Source: Rhodoblastus acidophilus (lineage in GTDB: Bacteria; Pseudomonadota; Alphaproteobacteria; Rhizobiales; Beijerinckiaceae). From it: a stretch of DNA of 64,000 nucleotides. This document shows, one piece after another, positions 1 to 8,941 of this stretch (within the stretch, counting starts at the first letter, position 1; each line of letters opens with the position of its first letter). The stretch spans positions 183,679-247,678 of the forward strand of contig NZ_WNKS01000005.1 of the NCBI RefSeq assembly GCF_009720655.1, given 5' to 3'. Under the pieces are notes generated by a model that saw only the letters and a program-made list of their open reading frames with translations, was not told where the DNA came from and made no database searches. Position numbers and translations under genes: made by a program.

Positions 1-1
1 T

Positions 2-724
2 CTTCTCCCCCATGGCGCGGAAGCCTGGGTCTATCTCGCCCACACGCCGCTGCTGTGGCTGACCCTGACCCTGGTCGCCTATGTCGTCGCCGACCGGATC
101 TCCATTGCGGCCGGCCGCCACCCGGCCGTCAATCTGGTGGTGATCGCCGCCGCCATGATCATTCTGGCGCTCACTCTGACGGGAACCAGCTACGAGACCT
201 ATTTTGAAGGCGCCCAGTTCATCCATTTCCTGCTCGGCCCCGCCACCGTCGCCCTGGCCATTCCGCTCTACCGACATTGGGAGCGGGTGCGGGCCTCGGC
301 CTTGCCGATCCTGGCCTCGCTGACGGTGGGCGCGCTGGTCGGCATTTTTTCCGCCGCCCTGATCGCGCGCGCGCTAAAAGGCTCCGACCTGATCGTCGCT
401 TCGCTCGCGCCGAAATCCGTGACCTCGCCCATCGCCATGGGCCTGTCCGAAAAACTCGGCGGCGCGCCTTTCCTCACCACGGCGCTGGTGATCGTCACCG
501 GCGTCGCCGGCGCGATGATGCTGTCGCCGCTGATGCGGCTGCTGCGAATCAAGGATTCGGCGGCCATCGGCATGGCGGCGGGGGTCGCCTCGCATGGCAT
601 CGGCACGGCGCGCGCCTTCCATATCGATTCGGTCGCGGGCGCTTTTGGCGGCATAGGCATGGGCCTGAACGGCGCCTTCACCAGCCTCGTCCTGCCGATT
701 CTGCGGCCTTTGCTGGGACTCTAG
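2..724 (+). CDS. lrgB: LrgB/CidB-family membrane protein, 5' end outside window
   Basis: The open frame runs from the window edge and has no convincing start inside it; LrgB proteins are about 230 residues, so only a few codons are missing. The visible part has five or six hydrophobic segments and the family-typical stretches LAPKSVTSPIAMGLSE and ASHGIGTARA near the C terminus. LrgB/CidB proteins are inner-membrane partners of the holin-like LrgA/CidA and are linked to murein hydrolase control and, in some bacteria, to organic-acid transport. An lrgA partner would lie just left of the window. The family call is firm; the physiological role is not known from sequence. Confidence 0.85.
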   Translation, partial: LLPHGAEAWVYLAHTPLLWLTLTLVAYVVADRISIAAGRHPAVNLVVIAAAMIILALTLTGTSYETYFEGAQFIHFLLGPATVALAIPLYRHWERVRASALPILASLTVGALVGIFSAALIARALKGSDLIVASLAPKSVTSPIAMGLSEKLGGAPFLTTALVIVTGVAGAMMLSPLMRLLRIKDSAAIGMAAGVASHGIGTARAFHIDSVAGAFGGIGMGLNGAFTSLVLPILRPLLGL

Positions 725-775
725 AGCGTGATCTTTTCCGAAAACCGGTTTCCACTTTTCGGGATCATGCTCTAG
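721..775. repeat. Dispersed palindromic intergenic repeat
   Basis: CTAGAGCGTGATC (721-733) faces GATCATGCTCTAG (763-775), with a second inner dyad around AAAACCGG. The left arm overlaps the lrgB stop codon. Short elements of this design are common between genes in Hyphomicrobiales; here it may double as the lrgB terminator. Confidence 0.7.
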
Positions 776-780
776 CCAAG

Positions 781-1108
781 GTCCGGGGGCGTTAGCCGAC
801 AATGGCGGAAAAAGTAAAGAATTTCTTAAAAATCCGTCCAAACCATCCCCACAATCCTCAAATTGTGGTGGCGGTTGATAAGTCACCCACAACATCTTGA
901 CGGGCGGAGGGGGCGGTCTTAGCATCGCCTCATTCCTTCGAGAGGCGGTTTTTGCGGCTCCGGCCGCAAACTTTTGGCGCGCGCCCCCCTTGCGAACGGA
1001 GCGTTCAAATTGGTCGCGTAGCTGCCGCGTCGTCGGGTCTTTCCCGGCGCGAACGCGGTTGCGCGTCCGGCGTTATCGACACGACATCAGGCGGGGGCGG
1101 AAACACAA
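781..1108 (+). promoter_or_regulatory. nrdJ upstream region with a small hairpin
   Basis: This 328-base stretch has no credible gene. It holds a dyad CCACAAT-6-ATTGTGG at 849-868, followed about 30 bases on by CACAACATCTTGA. The pair loosely recalls NrdR-type control sites, but neither fits the 16-base NrdR box well. I see no B12 riboswitch. The call as regulatory DNA rests only on position and symmetry. Confidence 0.3.
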
Positions 1109-4100
1109 ATGCGGATCGAGCGGCACTACACCAGGGCGGGCCAGTCTCCCTATCAATCGATCGAGTTTCGCGAAACCAAGAGCGAGATCCGCAATCCCGA
1201 CGGCAGCACCGTCTTTTCACAGACCGGCATCGAGACCCCGGCCGCCTGGAGCCAGGTGGCCTGCGACGTGCTCGCGCAGAAATATTTCCGCAAGGCCGGC
1301 GTTCCCGCGCGCCTGAAAAAAGTCGAAGAGACGTCCATCCCCTCCTTCCTGTGGCGCTCCGTTCCCGACGAGGTCGCGCTCGCCGAACTCCCGGAAAAGG
1401 AGCGTTTCGGCGGCGAAACCTCGGCCAAGCAAGTATTCGATCGCCTCGCCGGCGCCTGGGCCTACTGGGGTTATAAAGGCGGCTATTTCGATTCCGACGA
1501 GGACGCGCAAGCCTTCTTCGACGAAATGCGCTACATGCTGGCCCGCCAGATCGCCGCGCCCAACTCGCCGCAATGGTTTAATACTGGCCTGCACTGGGCC
1601 TATGGCGTCGACGGCCCCGGCCAGGGCCATTTTTATGTCGACCACGAGACGGGCGTCCTCACCGCCTCGAACTCGGCCTATGAGCACCCGCAGCCCCACG
1701 CCTGCTTCATCCAGTCCGTGCGCGACGACCTCGTCAACGAGGGCGGCATCATGGACCTGTGGGTCCGCGAAGCGCGTCTCTTTAAGTATGGCTCCGGCAC
1801 CGGCGCCAATTTCTCCAGCCTGCGCGCCGAGAACGAGCGCCTCTCCGGCGGCGGAAAAAGCTCCGGCCTGATGTCGTTCTTAAAAATCGGCGACCGCGCC
1901 GCCGGCGCGATCAAGTCGGGCGGCACCACGCGCCGCGCCGCCAAAATGGTGGTGGTCGACGCCGACCACCCCGACATCGAGGCCTTCATTGACTGGAAGG
2001 TCCACGAGGAAGAAAAGGTCGCCGCCCTGGTCGCCGGCTCCAAAACCCTGCGCAAGCACATGAAGGCCGTGTTCAAGGCCGCCGTGAACTGCGAAGGCCC
2101 CGGCGACGACTGTTTCAACCCGGACAAGAACCCCGCCCTCAAGCGCGAGATCAAACTCGCCCGCCGCGCCAACTGCCCCGACAGTTTTATCAAGCGCGTG
2201 CTGCAATACGCCAAGCAGGGTTTTACCAGCTTCGACATCGACGAATACAACACGGATTGGGATTCTGAGGCTTACCTCACCGTCTCCGGCCAAAACTCCA
2301 ACAACAGCGTCCGCATCACCGACGCCTTTTTGCGCGCGGTCGAGCAGGACGGCGACTGGAACCTGACCCGCCGCACCGACGGCAAGACCGCGAAAACGCT
2401 GAAGGCCGCGGCCCTCTGGGACAAGATCGGCTATGCCGCCTGGGCCTCGGCCGACCCCGGCCTGCAATTCCACACCACCATCAACGACTGGCACACCTGC
2501 CCGGCCGGCGGCGAGATTCGCGCGTCAAATCCGTGCTCCGAGTACATGTTCCTCGACGACACGGCCTGCAATCTCGCCTCGCTGAACCTGCTGCAATTCC
2601 GCGACCCCGAGACGAAGAAATTCGACATCGCCGCCTACGAGCACGCGGTCCGTTTGTGGACGGTCGTGCTGGAAATCTCGGTGCTGATGGCGCAATTCCC
2701 GTCGCGCGAGATCGCCCAGCTTTCGTATGACTACCGCACGCTCGGCCTCGGCTTCGCCAACATCGGCGGCCTCCTGATGTCGTCCGGCCTCGCCTATGAT
2801 TCCGACGCCGGCCGCAGCCTGTGCGGCGCGCTGTCGGCGATCATGACCGGCGTCTGCTACGCGACGTCAGCCGAAATGGCGCAAAAGCTTGGCGCCTTCG
2901 CCCGCTATGCCGGCAATGAAGGCGCCATGCTGCGGGTGATCCGCAACCATCGCAAGGCCGCCTATGGCGAGACCATCGGTTTTGAAGGCTTGGCCGTGAA
3001 CCCGGTGCCGCTCGACGCCGCCTCCTGCCCCGAGCCGATCCTGATCGACCACGCCAAGCGCGCCTGGGATCGCGCCCTGACGCTCGGCGAAAAGCACGGG
3101 TTTCGGAACGCGCAAGTCTCCGTCGTCGCCCCCACCGGCACGATCGGCCTGGTCATGGATTGCGACACCACGGGCATCGAGCCCGACTTCGCCCTGGTCA
3201 AATTCAAAAAGCTCGCCGGCGGCGGCTATTTTAAGATCATCAACCGCGCCGTCCCCGAAGGTTTGCGCGCTCTCGGCTACACCGAAGCGCAAATCGCCGA
3301 AATCGAGGTTTTCGCCGTCGGCCACGGCAACCTCAACCAGTCCGCCGGCGTCAACCCGACGACCTTGAGAGCCAAAGGGTTTGGCGACGCCCAGCTCGCC
3401 GCCCTGGAACAGGCCCTGTCCGGCGCCTTCGACATCAAGTTCGCCTTCAACAAATTCGTCCTGGGCCCGGAATTTTTGGCGAACACGCTCAAAGTCCCGT
3501 TTGAAAAACTGGACGACCCCAGCTTCGAGCTCCTCCCCTTCCTCGGTTTTTCGAAAGCCGAGATCGAAGCCGCCAACATCCACGTCTGCGGCGCGATGAC
3601 GGTCGAGGGCGCCCCGCATCTGAAACACGAGCATTACGCGGTGTTCGACTGCGCCAACCCCTGTGGCCGCACCGGCAAGCGTTATCTGTCGGTCGAAAGC
3701 CACATCCGCATGATGGCGGCGTCGCAGCCCTTCATTTCCGGCGCGATTTCGAAAACCATCAACATGCCCAACGACGCCACCGTTGAGGACTGCAAGAACG
3801 CCTATCTGCTCTCCTGGCGCCTCGCGCTCAAGGCCAACGCGCTCTACCGCGACGGCTCCAAACTGTCGCAGCCGCTGAACTCGCAACTGATCAGCGACGA
3901 GGACGAGGAGGAGGACGCTTTTGACGCCTTCATCGAGCAGACCCAGCCGGCGCGCGCGACGCAGATCGCCGAAAAAATCGTCGAGCGCGTCATCGAGCGC
4001 GTCGAGCGCCGCCGCGATCGCGAAAAGCTGCCCGACCGGCGCAAAGGCTACACCCAGAAGGCGGTGGTCGGCGGCCACAAGGTTTATTTGCGCACCGGCG

Positions 4101-4804
4101 AATACAGCGACGGCCGCATCGGCGAAATTTTTATCGACATGCACAAGGAAGGCGCGGCCTTCCGCAGCTTGATGAACAATTTCGCCATCGCGATCTCGGT
4201 CGGCCTGCAATATGGCGTGCCGCTGGAGGAATATGTCGACGCCTTCACCTTCACCCGCTTCGAGCCCGCGGGGTTTGTGCAGGGCAATGACGCGATCAAG
4301 AACGCGACGTCGATCCTCGACTACGTGTTCCGCGAGCTCGCCATCTCCTACTTGGGCCGCAACGACCTCGCCCATGTCGACCCCTCCGACATCGGCCACA
4401 CCGCGATGGGCGCCGGCGACGACCAGGGCCGCGCCCCCGCCGCGCAACCCAATCAGACCCAGCGTTTTGTCTCGCGCGGCCTGGTGCGCGGCAAGACGGA
4501 CAAGCTGATGCTGGTGCAGACGGAGCGGCCGGCGGACAAGCCGGCGACGGTTGGGATCACGACGGTGGGCGCCACGGCGCTGAAATCCGACGCCCTGGTC
4601 GAGCCGGGCGCGGCGAGCCTGATGGAAACGCTGACGTGGACGCCGCCAACAAAACTGCCCGACACCGCCCTGGACAGAAGGGCCGAAGCCCGCATGAAGG
4701 GGTACATTGGCGAGGCCTGCCCCGAATGCGCGAATTTTACGCTGGTCCGCAACGGCACCTGCATGAAATGCGACACGTGTGGCGCGACCACGGGGTGCAG
4801 CTGA
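1109..4804 (+). CDS. nrdJ: Vitamin B12-dependent ribonucleotide reductase (class II)
   Basis: Reduces ribonucleotides to deoxyribonucleotides using adenosylcobalamin, so it works with or without oxygen. The 1231 residues match the long alphaproteobacterial NrdJ form. Visible marks are the NTGLHW stretch near residue 155, [12 protein letters not shown] near 230, and the active-site Asn-x-Cys-x-Glu pattern (SNPCSEYMF, about 474-478). A cysteine-rich C-terminal tail (CPEC, CMKCDTC, final Cys, about 1207-1231) is typical for re-reduction or zinc binding. The ATG at 1109 starts directly at the conserved N terminus. It is a single-gene unit followed by a strong hairpin at 4868-4893. No class I or III reductase gene is in the window. 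Confidence 0.96.
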   Translation: MRIERHYTRAGQSPYQSIEFRETKSEIRNPDGSTVFSQTGIETPAAWSQVACDVLAQKYFRKAGVPARLKKVEETSIPSFLWRSVPDEVALAELPEKERFGGETSAKQVFDRLAGAWAYWGYKGGYFDSDEDAQAFFDEMRYMLARQIAAPNSPQWFNTGLHWAYGVDGPGQGHFYVDHETGVLTASNSAYEHPQPHACFIQSVRDDLVNEGGIMDLWVREARLFKYGSGTGANFSSLRAENERLSGGGKSSGLMSFLKIGDRAAGAIKSGGTTRRAAKMVVVDADHPDIEAFIDWKVHEEEKVAALVAGSKTLRKHMKAVFKAAVNCEGPGDDCFNPDKNPALKREIKLARRANCPDSFIKRVLQYAKQGFTSFDIDEYNTDWDSEAYLTVSGQNSNNSVRITDAFLRAVEQDGDWNLTRRTDGKTAKTLKAAALWDKIGYAAWASADPGLQFHTTINDWHTCPAGGEIRASNPCSEYMFLDDTACNLASLNLLQFRDPETKKFDIAAYEHAVRLWTVVLEISVLMAQFPSREIAQLSYDYRTLGLGFANIGGLLMSSGLAYDSDAGRSLCGALSAIMTGVCYATSAEMAQKLGAFARYAGNEGAMLRVIRNHRKAAYGETIGFEGLAVNPVPLDAASCPEPILIDHAKRAWDRALTLGEKHGFRNAQVSVVAPTGTIGLVMDCDTTGIEPDFALVKFKKLAGGGYFKIINRAVPEGLRALGYTEAQIAEIEVFAVGHGNLNQSAGVNPTTLRAKGFGDAQLAALEQALSGAFDIKFAFNKFVLGPEFLANTLKVPFEKLDDPSFELLPFLGFSKAEIEAANIHVCGAMTVEGAPHLKHEHYAVFDCANPCGRTGKRYLSVESHIRMMAASQPFISGAISKTINMPNDATVEDCKNAYLLSWRLALKANALYRDGSKLSQPLNSQLISDEDEEEDAFDAFIEQTQPARATQIAEKIVERVIERVERRRDREKLPDRRKGYTQKAVVGGHKVYLRTGEYSDGRIGEIFIDMHKEGAAFRSLMNNFAIAISVGLQYGVPLEEYVDAFTFTRFEPAGFVQGNDAIKNATSILDYVFRELAISYLGRNDLAHVDPSDIGHTAMGAGDDQGRAPAAQPNQTQRFVSRGLVRGKTDKLMLVQTERPADKPATVGITTVGATALKSDALVEPGAASLMETLTWTPPTKLPDTALDRRAEARMKGYIGEACPECANFTLVRNGTCMKCDTCGATTGCS

Positions 4805-4867
4805 AAATCCCAACAACACAGTGGTGGTGAGCGTCGCAAAGTTTTGTGAGGTTTTGTTTCAAGTGTC

Positions 4868-4893
4868 GCTGTCGCCGGGATTCCGGCGACAGC
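4868..4893 (+). terminator. Perfect hairpin after nrdJ
   Basis: Eleven perfect base pairs, GCTGTCGCCGG and its complement, with loop GATT. No T-run follows on either strand, so it is a weak or factor-assisted terminator or an mRNA 3' stabiliser rather than a classic intrinsic terminator. Confidence 0.5.
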
Positions 4894-5032
4894 TCTAACA
4901 GCTACGGCACGACCTCACGACTGTGAAAACCGTCGAATCTCGCGCCGGCTACCTCTCCCTGCCCCCGATTCTCCGCAGCCGCGCTGCTATTGTCAGCGCG
5001 GCGCCTTTGAACTCGCGTTCGAGGCAAACTTC

Positions 5033-5671
5033 ATGACAAGAGATTTTGAGGTTCTACCGCGCCGCGACGACGAGCTTCACGACAAGGCGATGTCCTTGCG
5101 CGAGTTTTTTGGGATTTCAAATCGTTTTCAGTTCGACCTTCCCTCGTTGATAGAGGAAAAGCTGGTTGGAAAAATTCTGAAATCCATCGGGGTGCTAAAA
5201 TTAGTCCTGCTTGACGTATATAAACCAAAGGCGTCGGTAACATTCAAACACGGTGAGTGCATCCTAACGGTGGAAACCGAAGTCTGGGAATTCGCCAAAC
5301 AGGGTGACAGCGAATCGATCTTTAAGCTCGCTCATGAGCTTGGTCACTTAATGCTACACAACAAACATGAGCAGAGATTTTCAGACCCCAAGCAGAGCTA
5401 TGTGAACTTCATAAAACCAGATCGAAGCGCCGAAACACAAGCTAATAAATTTGCTGCATACTTCATGGCACCACGCCAATATATGCGCTTCTGCGATACG
5501 CACCAAGACCTGAATCAATCCTTTAATTTCCCACTAGCGTTTGCATACTTTAGATTCGGACTTCACCGTCAAGACCAAGACCGAAAACCAAAAATGCGAT
5601 GCAACAACTGCTCAGCCGAGTATAGCCAGTACGATTCTGGCGACGCTGGTTGCCCATTCTGTTGCCAATAG
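5033..5671 (+). CDS. ImmA/IrrE-family metallopeptidase with C-terminal zinc ribbon
   Basis: A 212-residue protein with the zinc-peptidase motif HELGH (about residue 100) and a downstream acidic partner in AETQANKFAAYFMAP, the signature of ImmA/IrrE (COG2856) peptidases that cleave repressors of mobile elements and stress regulators. The last 25 residues form a small zinc ribbon (CNNC ... CPFC). It has no N-terminal helix-turn-helix, and no repressor gene is next to it, which is unusual because ImmA proteins normally sit beside their target. Its base composition is clearly more AT-rich than nrdJ upstream, a sign of horizontal arrival. Probably forms a unit with the gene at 5852. Confidence 0.8.
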   Translation: MTRDFEVLPRRDDELHDKAMSLREFFGISNRFQFDLPSLIEEKLVGKILKSIGVLKLVLLDVYKPKASVTFKHGECILTVETEVWEFAKQGDSESIFKLAHELGHLMLHNKHEQRFSDPKQSYVNFIKPDRSAETQANKFAAYFMAPRQYMRFCDTHQDLNQSFNFPLAFAYFRFGLHRQDQDRKPKMRCNNCSAEYSQYDSGDAGCPFCCQ

Positions 5672-5851
5672 CGTCGACCACCTGTCGGCACACGCCCGAC
5701 GCCGAGACCATTTTCAATGAGGCATTCGCGGCTCTGACAACGATTTCGGCAGGATGCTTTGCAACCATTTACGGTGCCAGAAAGCCCTTTGGCAGAAACG
5801 CCGCGGAAGATATCCTGACGCGCAGAACGTCGAGATTGAATTGGGAACACC

Positions 5852-6883
5852 ATGTCGCCGTCGACGGAAATTCCCCAAGGTTTCGTCAACGCCTTATGGG
5901 CGCACCTTGACGCGGCGATCCAGCCGTGGGTGGAGAAACGGCTTAGGTCGTTCGCAAAACGTCACGGCGTTCTGAAATGGATCATTTCAACCGACTTCTG
6001 CATCCGCGACCAGCACCGCCCAAATGACTCGTTCGCCTTCGTTATCCTGCCCGCAGACGAAAAGTTCGAGGAGACGCAGGATCTCCTGCGCGGCCTGCCG
6101 AGTCGCGACTTAAAGGACGTGAAACGAATTCCAGCTGAGATAAAAGATGCTTTGCGGAGAGGGCGTGCCTTCACGTTCTGCTTCGTGGCCGACAGGGATC
6201 GGCGTCTCTATGTCGATGTGGAAGCTGCCCGACGCAGCCTCGACGATACCATAGCTATGGCGGAGCATTGGGCGAATGCCGGCCGATGCGGCGAAACGAT
6301 CGCGAAACTCCGGGCGATGCGCGCAGAAGCTTCAAAGGCAAACTTGAACTTGCGGCTACTGGAGGATCTTACGGTGACCGCCGCTCTCGCAGCGCACATC
6401 GTCACCCTCATCTGTCGCCTCGGACCAGTCGAACGGGTCGGGTGGGTGGCGGACAGGGACCGCATCACCGAGTGCTATTCCGGCATCGCCGCGACCCTAT
6501 TTGCGATCAACGTGGCCGGTTGCTGCCACAACCTCGGCTTGCCAGAACCGAAATTAGGCATTTTCACGCAAACAAGCGAGGATCTCTGGTGCGACCCATT
6601 CATCCGACTGGCTGATTACGTCGCCGGCGTGGCAGCGTGGGATCCGCCCGTGACAAATCGGGTACAACCAAAGATCGCCGAACTCGTCCGGGACGTTTTC
6701 GCGGACAACCGGCATTTGTTTCTATTCCATTTGGCGTTCTACGTTCCCGACGGCAGGCCTGTAATAGAAGTGAGGCGAGTTGCGATCAGCACGAAGCCGC
6801 TGCCGCGGAAGCAACGCAAGAGCTCTAACGCCAGTTCGTTGCGTGGAAGATCACGGGACCTAAAAACGCGAAACGCCAATTGA
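5852..6883 (+). CDS. Unknown protein, possibly DUF3800-like
   Basis: A 343-residue soluble protein that I do not firmly recognise. It has an N-terminal helix, a beta-rich part with FAFVILPADE, a long middle helix region, then VGWVADRDRITE (about 205) and RLADYVAGVAAW (about 250). The Asp-rich WVADRD stretch and the LADYVAG motif recall DUF3800 proteins, which are thought to have an RNase H-like nuclease fold, but the usual N-terminal DESG motif is not visible. The C terminus is basic. It follows the ImmA-like gene by 180 bases in the same low-GC islet, so the two may form a defence or mobile-element remnant. The ATG at 5852 has a weak ribosome site; other starts are possible. Confidence 0.55.
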   Translation: MSPSTEIPQGFVNALWAHLDAAIQPWVEKRLRSFAKRHGVLKWIISTDFCIRDQHRPNDSFAFVILPADEKFEETQDLLRGLPSRDLKDVKRIPAEIKDALRRGRAFTFCFVADRDRRLYVDVEAARRSLDDTIAMAEHWANAGRCGETIAKLRAMRAEASKANLNLRLLEDLTVTAALAAHIVTLICRLGPVERVGWVADRDRITECYSGIAATLFAINVAGCCHNLGLPEPKLGIFTQTSEDLWCDPFIRLADYVAGVAAWDPPVTNRVQPKIAELVRDVFADNRHLFLFHLAFYVPDGRPVIEVRRVAISTKPLPRKQRKSSNASSLRGRSRDLKTRNAN

Positions 6884-6928
6884 CTGCGCGCCGCCCCTCC
6901 TAGGCGCTCCGCGGCATCCCGGCAGCCG

Positions 6929-7098
6929 CCCCGCGAGCGGGGAGAGGGTTAGGGTGAGGGGGACGCTGGCGTTGGCCTCGATCCCTCCGACCCACCCATA
7001 CGCTCCAAAATGCCAGCGTTTCGAAATTTGCGAGTCCCCCTCACCCCTGCCCTCTCCCCGCAAGCGGGGCGAGGGAGAGCAAACGTCGCAAGATTGCT
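6929..7098. repeat. Hairpin-bounded repeat, copy 1
   Basis: Bounded by CCCCGCGAGCGGGGAGAGGG on the left and the inverted CCCTCTCCCCGCAAGCGGGG on the right, with GTCCCCCTCACCC arms inside. The core resembles copy 2 at 7350-7516, including GGCGTTG-CCTCGATCCCTCCGA and the tail ACGTCGCAAGA. The two copies lie in the same orientation. Confidence 0.75.
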
Positions 7099-7251
7099 CC
7101 ACAACCGAAACCGCGCCGCTATACGCCCCGCATGCCCTCCGCCAGCGATCAACCACCCCACCACGACCTCACCCCGGAAGAACGCGCGGCCTACGACGCC
7201 GCCAATGGCGTCCTGCAAAACTGCGCGCAAACCCGCCCGCGCCCGCTCTGC

Positions 7252-7340
7252 CGCGCGCCGGACTGCCTCGCCCCCCTCTCCCCGCACGAAGGACGCGCGC
7301 AAAAAATAAAAAACAAAACTCTGCGCCAAATCCCCGCCAC
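7252..7340. repeat. Direct repeat, copy 1 (pairs with 8021-8104)
   Basis: Starts CGCGCGCCGGAC and ends CCAAATCCCCGCCA. It shares the blocks GCACGAAGGACGCGCGCAAA and AAATAAA-AACAAA with 8021-8104, at about 85-90 percent identity by eye. It lies between two hairpin elements. Confidence 0.7.
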
Positions 7341-7349
7341 GGCGCCGTC

Positions 7350-7516
7350 CCCTCGCCCCGCGTGCGGGGAGAGGGTGAGGGGGACTCTGGCGTTGACCTC
7401 GATCCCTCCGAGGCGCCCATACCGTCCAAACCGGCAGACTTTTTCGAACGCGCGAGTCCCCCTGCCCTCTCCCCGCACGCGGGGCGAGGGAGAGCTAACG
7501 TCGCAAGACTGCTTCC
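7350..7516. repeat. Hairpin-bounded repeat, copy 2
   Basis: Same plan as 6929-7098: CCCCGCGTGCGGGGAGAGGG at the left and CCCTCTCCCCGCACGCGGGG inverted at the right. Different loop bases in the terminal hairpins, with stems kept, suggest selection for structure or independent mobility. Confidence 0.75.
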
Positions 7517-7720
7517 CCGCCCGGCGCCGCCGCGTGCGACTCTCGCGTTTTTCGGCACGCCGCATCCGCACCTCGACGCGGTCTTTTTTGGCGCCTTCTT
7601 CACCGGAGCTGAGCGGGCGTTTTTGCGGAAAATCTACCTCCGGTTGAAACCGACTCGCGAAAATTGATCGGAAATCGCGTGTTTTCTTGCATTTTTGTGC
7701 AAAAAACGCGCGAAACACGC

Positions 7721-7750
7721 CGATTTTCGTGCATACAACCGCGCGGTTGT
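7721..7750. repeat. Palindromic module next to parS, copy 1
   Basis: Contains the perfect 16-base palindrome ACAACCGCGCGGTTGT (7735-7750). The 30 bases match 57325-57354 at 24 positions, and both lie about 90-125 bases from a parS site. Confidence 0.55.
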
Positions 7751-7823
7751 CGCGGCGGCGGCGCGGGGGAACGGGGGTGATCGCGTGGACTCACGCGCCT
7801 CAAATCAAGGACTTACGAGACAA

Positions 7824-7839
7824 TGTTTCACGTGGAACA
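7824..7839. other. parS centromere-like site 1
   Basis: TGTTTCACGTGGAACA differs at one base from the ParB consensus TGTTTCACGTGAAACA; read on the other strand it is TGTTCCACGTGAAACA, a variant I associate with alphaproteobacterial parS sites. It sits in gene-free, AT-richer DNA, as expected for ParB nucleation sites near the replication origin. Confidence 0.85.
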
Positions 7840-8020
7840 TAACGAGAACAAAGTTTTGGCGTTTGTCAAGCCGCGCCTGTTCGTTTTCACTTTTTACAAA
7901 AATGCGGTTTTGGTCTGCGGTTTGTTCGCTTGCGAGGGTCATGCGTCGCTCGTGTGAGCCCTGGATGACGTCCTCGACATGACTGCGGGGGCGCGGTTGA
8001 AACCGCCGCATGCGCGCTGT

Positions 8021-8104
8021 CGCGCGCCGGACCGCCCCCCCTGCCCCCGCACGAAGGACGCGCGCAAAAAATAAAGAACAAAGTTTTGCGCCAAATCCCC
8101 GCCA
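8021..8104. repeat. Direct repeat, copy 2 (pairs with 7252-7340)
   Basis: Second copy of the 84-88-bp sequence; it differs by a few substitutions and a 4-5-base length change. It directly abuts the 125-bp palindromic element. Confidence 0.7.
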
Positions 8105-8124
8105 GCGCGAACGCGGCCCTCCTG

Positions 8125-8249
8125 ATACGGCTTCCGCAAGATCGCTGCGCGATCCGCGAAAACGCAATCGCGCGAAAATCCTTCAGGCGAGGGGCGGATT
8201 GCCGCGCGAGCGGAATAGGATTTCCGAACAGATCCTTCGGAAATCGTAT
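8125..8249. repeat. 125-bp palindromic MITE-like element, copy 1
   Basis: Begins ATACGGCTTCCG and ends CGGAAATCGTAT, forming imperfect terminal inverted repeats, with inner dyads such as GATCGCTGCGCGATC. It has exactly the same length as 26365-26489 and matches it at about 117 of 125 positions. Confidence 0.85.
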
Positions 8250-8425
8250 GACAGAGCCCGTCCGCCGCCCCGGCGCCAGCCTCCGCGCCAACCCAAGACC
8301 TTTGGTCGATCAGGGCCGGCGCGTTGTCCAGCCCCCCGCCAAAGCGCAAATATCCAAACGCCACGGAACACAACCGGCGCGAGCGCGTTGAAATCTCAGA
8401 GGTTACAACGACCTGCGAGGAAAGA

Positions 8426-8710
8426 ATGCAACACCCCATGTCCAATCGCGCGGCCATCGCGATCCTGATCTACATGATGGTCCAGGCGGTCGCGTTCGGC
8501 GCCGGCGTGATTCTGGTGCTGGCGACGCCGCTGGCGTCGATCGCCATGACGCTGATGCCCTACGTGGTCGCGACGACCCTCATCGCATCGGCGCCGCTGG
8601 CGTGGTGGATCGCGCCCCTGGTTCGCGCCCGACACGAGCGGAAACTGAACGCGCAAGATCCGAATCGCGGCCACGATCAGCCGCCGCGCGGTTACCACTT
8701 CACCGGATAG
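8426..8710 (+). CDS. Small membrane protein of unknown function
   Basis: A 94-residue protein with two hydrophobic helices (about 10-33 and 39-60) and a short basic, hydrophilic C terminus. The start at 8426 was chosen because GAGGAAAG lies just upstream and because the frame before it is repeat-derived. An intrinsic terminator (8736-8764) follows the stop. I recognise no family. Confidence 0.7.
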   Translation: MQHPMSNRAAIAILIYMMVQAVAFGAGVILVLATPLASIAMTLMPYVVATTLIASAPLAWWIAPLVRARHERKLNAQDPNRGHDQPPRGYHFTG

Positions 8711-8735
8711 CGGCAAAACTGACCGAAGCGAACGC

Positions 8736-8764
8736 AAAATCCCGGCCTCAAGCCGGGATTTTTA
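8736..8764 (+). terminator. Intrinsic terminator
   Basis: AAAATCCCGGC pairs with GCCGGGATTTT around a five-base loop and runs into T-rich sequence. It ends the small membrane protein gene on the plus strand. Confidence 0.85.
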
Positions 8765-8855
8765 TGCGCCGGCCACCCGCCTGACACAGGATCATCGGTC
8801 GTCATCAAGCCAAAACGCGACATCGCGTCTTGGCGTCCGACGTCCGCGACGCCGC

Positions 8856-8939
8856 TCACCACACCGCGATCAAGACCCCCGTCATGAAGGCGAAGGCGGC
8901 GCAGACGGAGATGAATTCGAGTCGGGGCGCGGTCAGCAT
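8856..8939 (-). CDS. Possible 27-residue single-span membrane peptide
   Basis: An ATG lies two bases after the porin stop codon on the same strand and opens a 27-codon frame, MLTAPRLEF followed by a 17-residue hydrophobic span and ending IAVW. Tiny one-helix proteins are often subunits of membrane complexes, but nothing here points to a partner. It is supported only by its position and hydrophobicity and could be chance. Confidence 0.3.
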   Translation of the reverse strand: MLTAPRLEFISVCAAFAFMTGVLIAVW

Positions 8940-8941
8940 GA

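Larger units (their letters stand above)
6884..8425. other. 1.5-kb gene-free island with repeats and parS
   Basis: No convincing gene is seen on either strand; open frames here are built from repeats. It contains two copies of a hairpin-rich element (6929-7098, 7350-7516), an 84-88-bp direct repeat (7252-7340 and 8021-8104), an AT-richer block with a palindrome (7721-7750) and a parS site (7824-7839), and a 125-bp palindromic repeat (8125-8249). Confidence 0.75.

Noticed and set aside
781..1108. B12 riboswitch before nrdJ
   Set aside because: No B12-box core or extended paired structure is visible; only a short dyad is present.
5650..5910. 86-codon frame between the ImmA-like gene and the next gene
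   Set aside because: No ribosome site, overlaps the start of the 5852 gene and shows no family features.
7132..7647. Possible small protein beginning MPSASDQPPHHDL
   Set aside because: After about 40 codons it consists of the direct repeat and the hairpin element, so it is at best a gene fragment.
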